Below, piece by piece: positions 63,973 to 64,000 of a stretch of DNA of 64,000 nt. Both the position numbers and the translations under genes were made by a program. The notes under the pieces were generated by a model. It saw only the letters and a program-made list of their open reading frames with translations, ran no database searches and was not told the DNA's origin. The stretch is from Neisseria zoodegmatis (GTDB lineage Bacteria > Pseudomonadota > Gammaproteobacteria > Burkholderiales > Neisseriaceae): contig NZ_LT906434.1 in NCBI RefSeq assembly GCF_900187305.1, positions 2,294,001 to 2,358,000 of the forward strand. The letters are read 5' to 3'. The number at the start of each line of letters is the position of its first letter. Position 1 is the first letter of the stretch.

Positions 63973-64000
63973 ACGATTAATCTTTCAAATTGCGTTTCAC

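Overview
The window is a single-chromosome-like stretch of a Neisseria species. The DNA uptake sequence in its AG dialect (AGGCCGTCTGAA) occurs dozens of times, alone or as inverted pairs that double as terminators. Gene content is also neisserial: mtrR/mtrC, tspA/fimV, hpuA-hpuB with a Slam gene, hemO, gdhR-like, hldA/hldD and the yciB-yciI-bolA-PPIase cluster. The dialect is not the AT form typical of meningococcus and gonococcus, so a commensal or animal-associated species is more likely. The species cannot be named from sequence alone. No rRNA operon, CRISPR array, prophage or complete insertion sequence was seen.

Layout. 1-8 kb: the divergent mtrC/mtrR efflux locus, an RDD membrane protein, fba, a thioesterase, metR, a GIY-YIG protein, ubiG, a small membrane protein and rluC. 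8-15 kb: rne with a long leader, a lipoprotein, a small GNAT, rbsK, and leuA extended by an N-terminal HTH-like segment. 15-20 kb: an RpfF-type DSF synthase homologue, the thrS-infC-rpmI-rplT operon (infC starts on AUC) and tRNA-Val(GAC). 20-25 kb: grxB and ccoNOQP. CcoQ is only 55 residues, and CcoP ends in an OmpA-like peptidoglycan-binding domain instead of a third haem domain.

25-37 kb: an M61 protease with PDZ domain, a BLH-type phosphatase, pit, anmK, maf with an SDR, two small membrane proteins, yqaA, hemH, erpA and a zinc-ribbon membrane protein. 37-48.5 kb: a frameshifted fimV/tspA, yciB-yciI-bolA with two parvulin-like proteins, a GdhR-like regulator, osmC-rraA, and the heptose genes hldD/hldA with pyrF. 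48.8-64 kb: an MnmC oxidase-domain protein rich in DUS, a DUF2157-like membrane protein, the haem acquisition island slam / hpuA-hpuB-hemO, a DUF1853 protein, Xaa-Pro aminopeptidase next to a POT peptide transporter, and a lipoprotein.

Functional links. Haem and iron are handled by Slam (surface delivery of HpuA), HpuAB (uptake), HemO (release of iron), HemH and ErpA (re-use), and the cbb3 oxidase is a major haem consumer. rne and its predicted inhibitor rraA are both present. Two families of small palindromic or TIR-bearing non-coding elements lie in intergenic DNA near the haem island.
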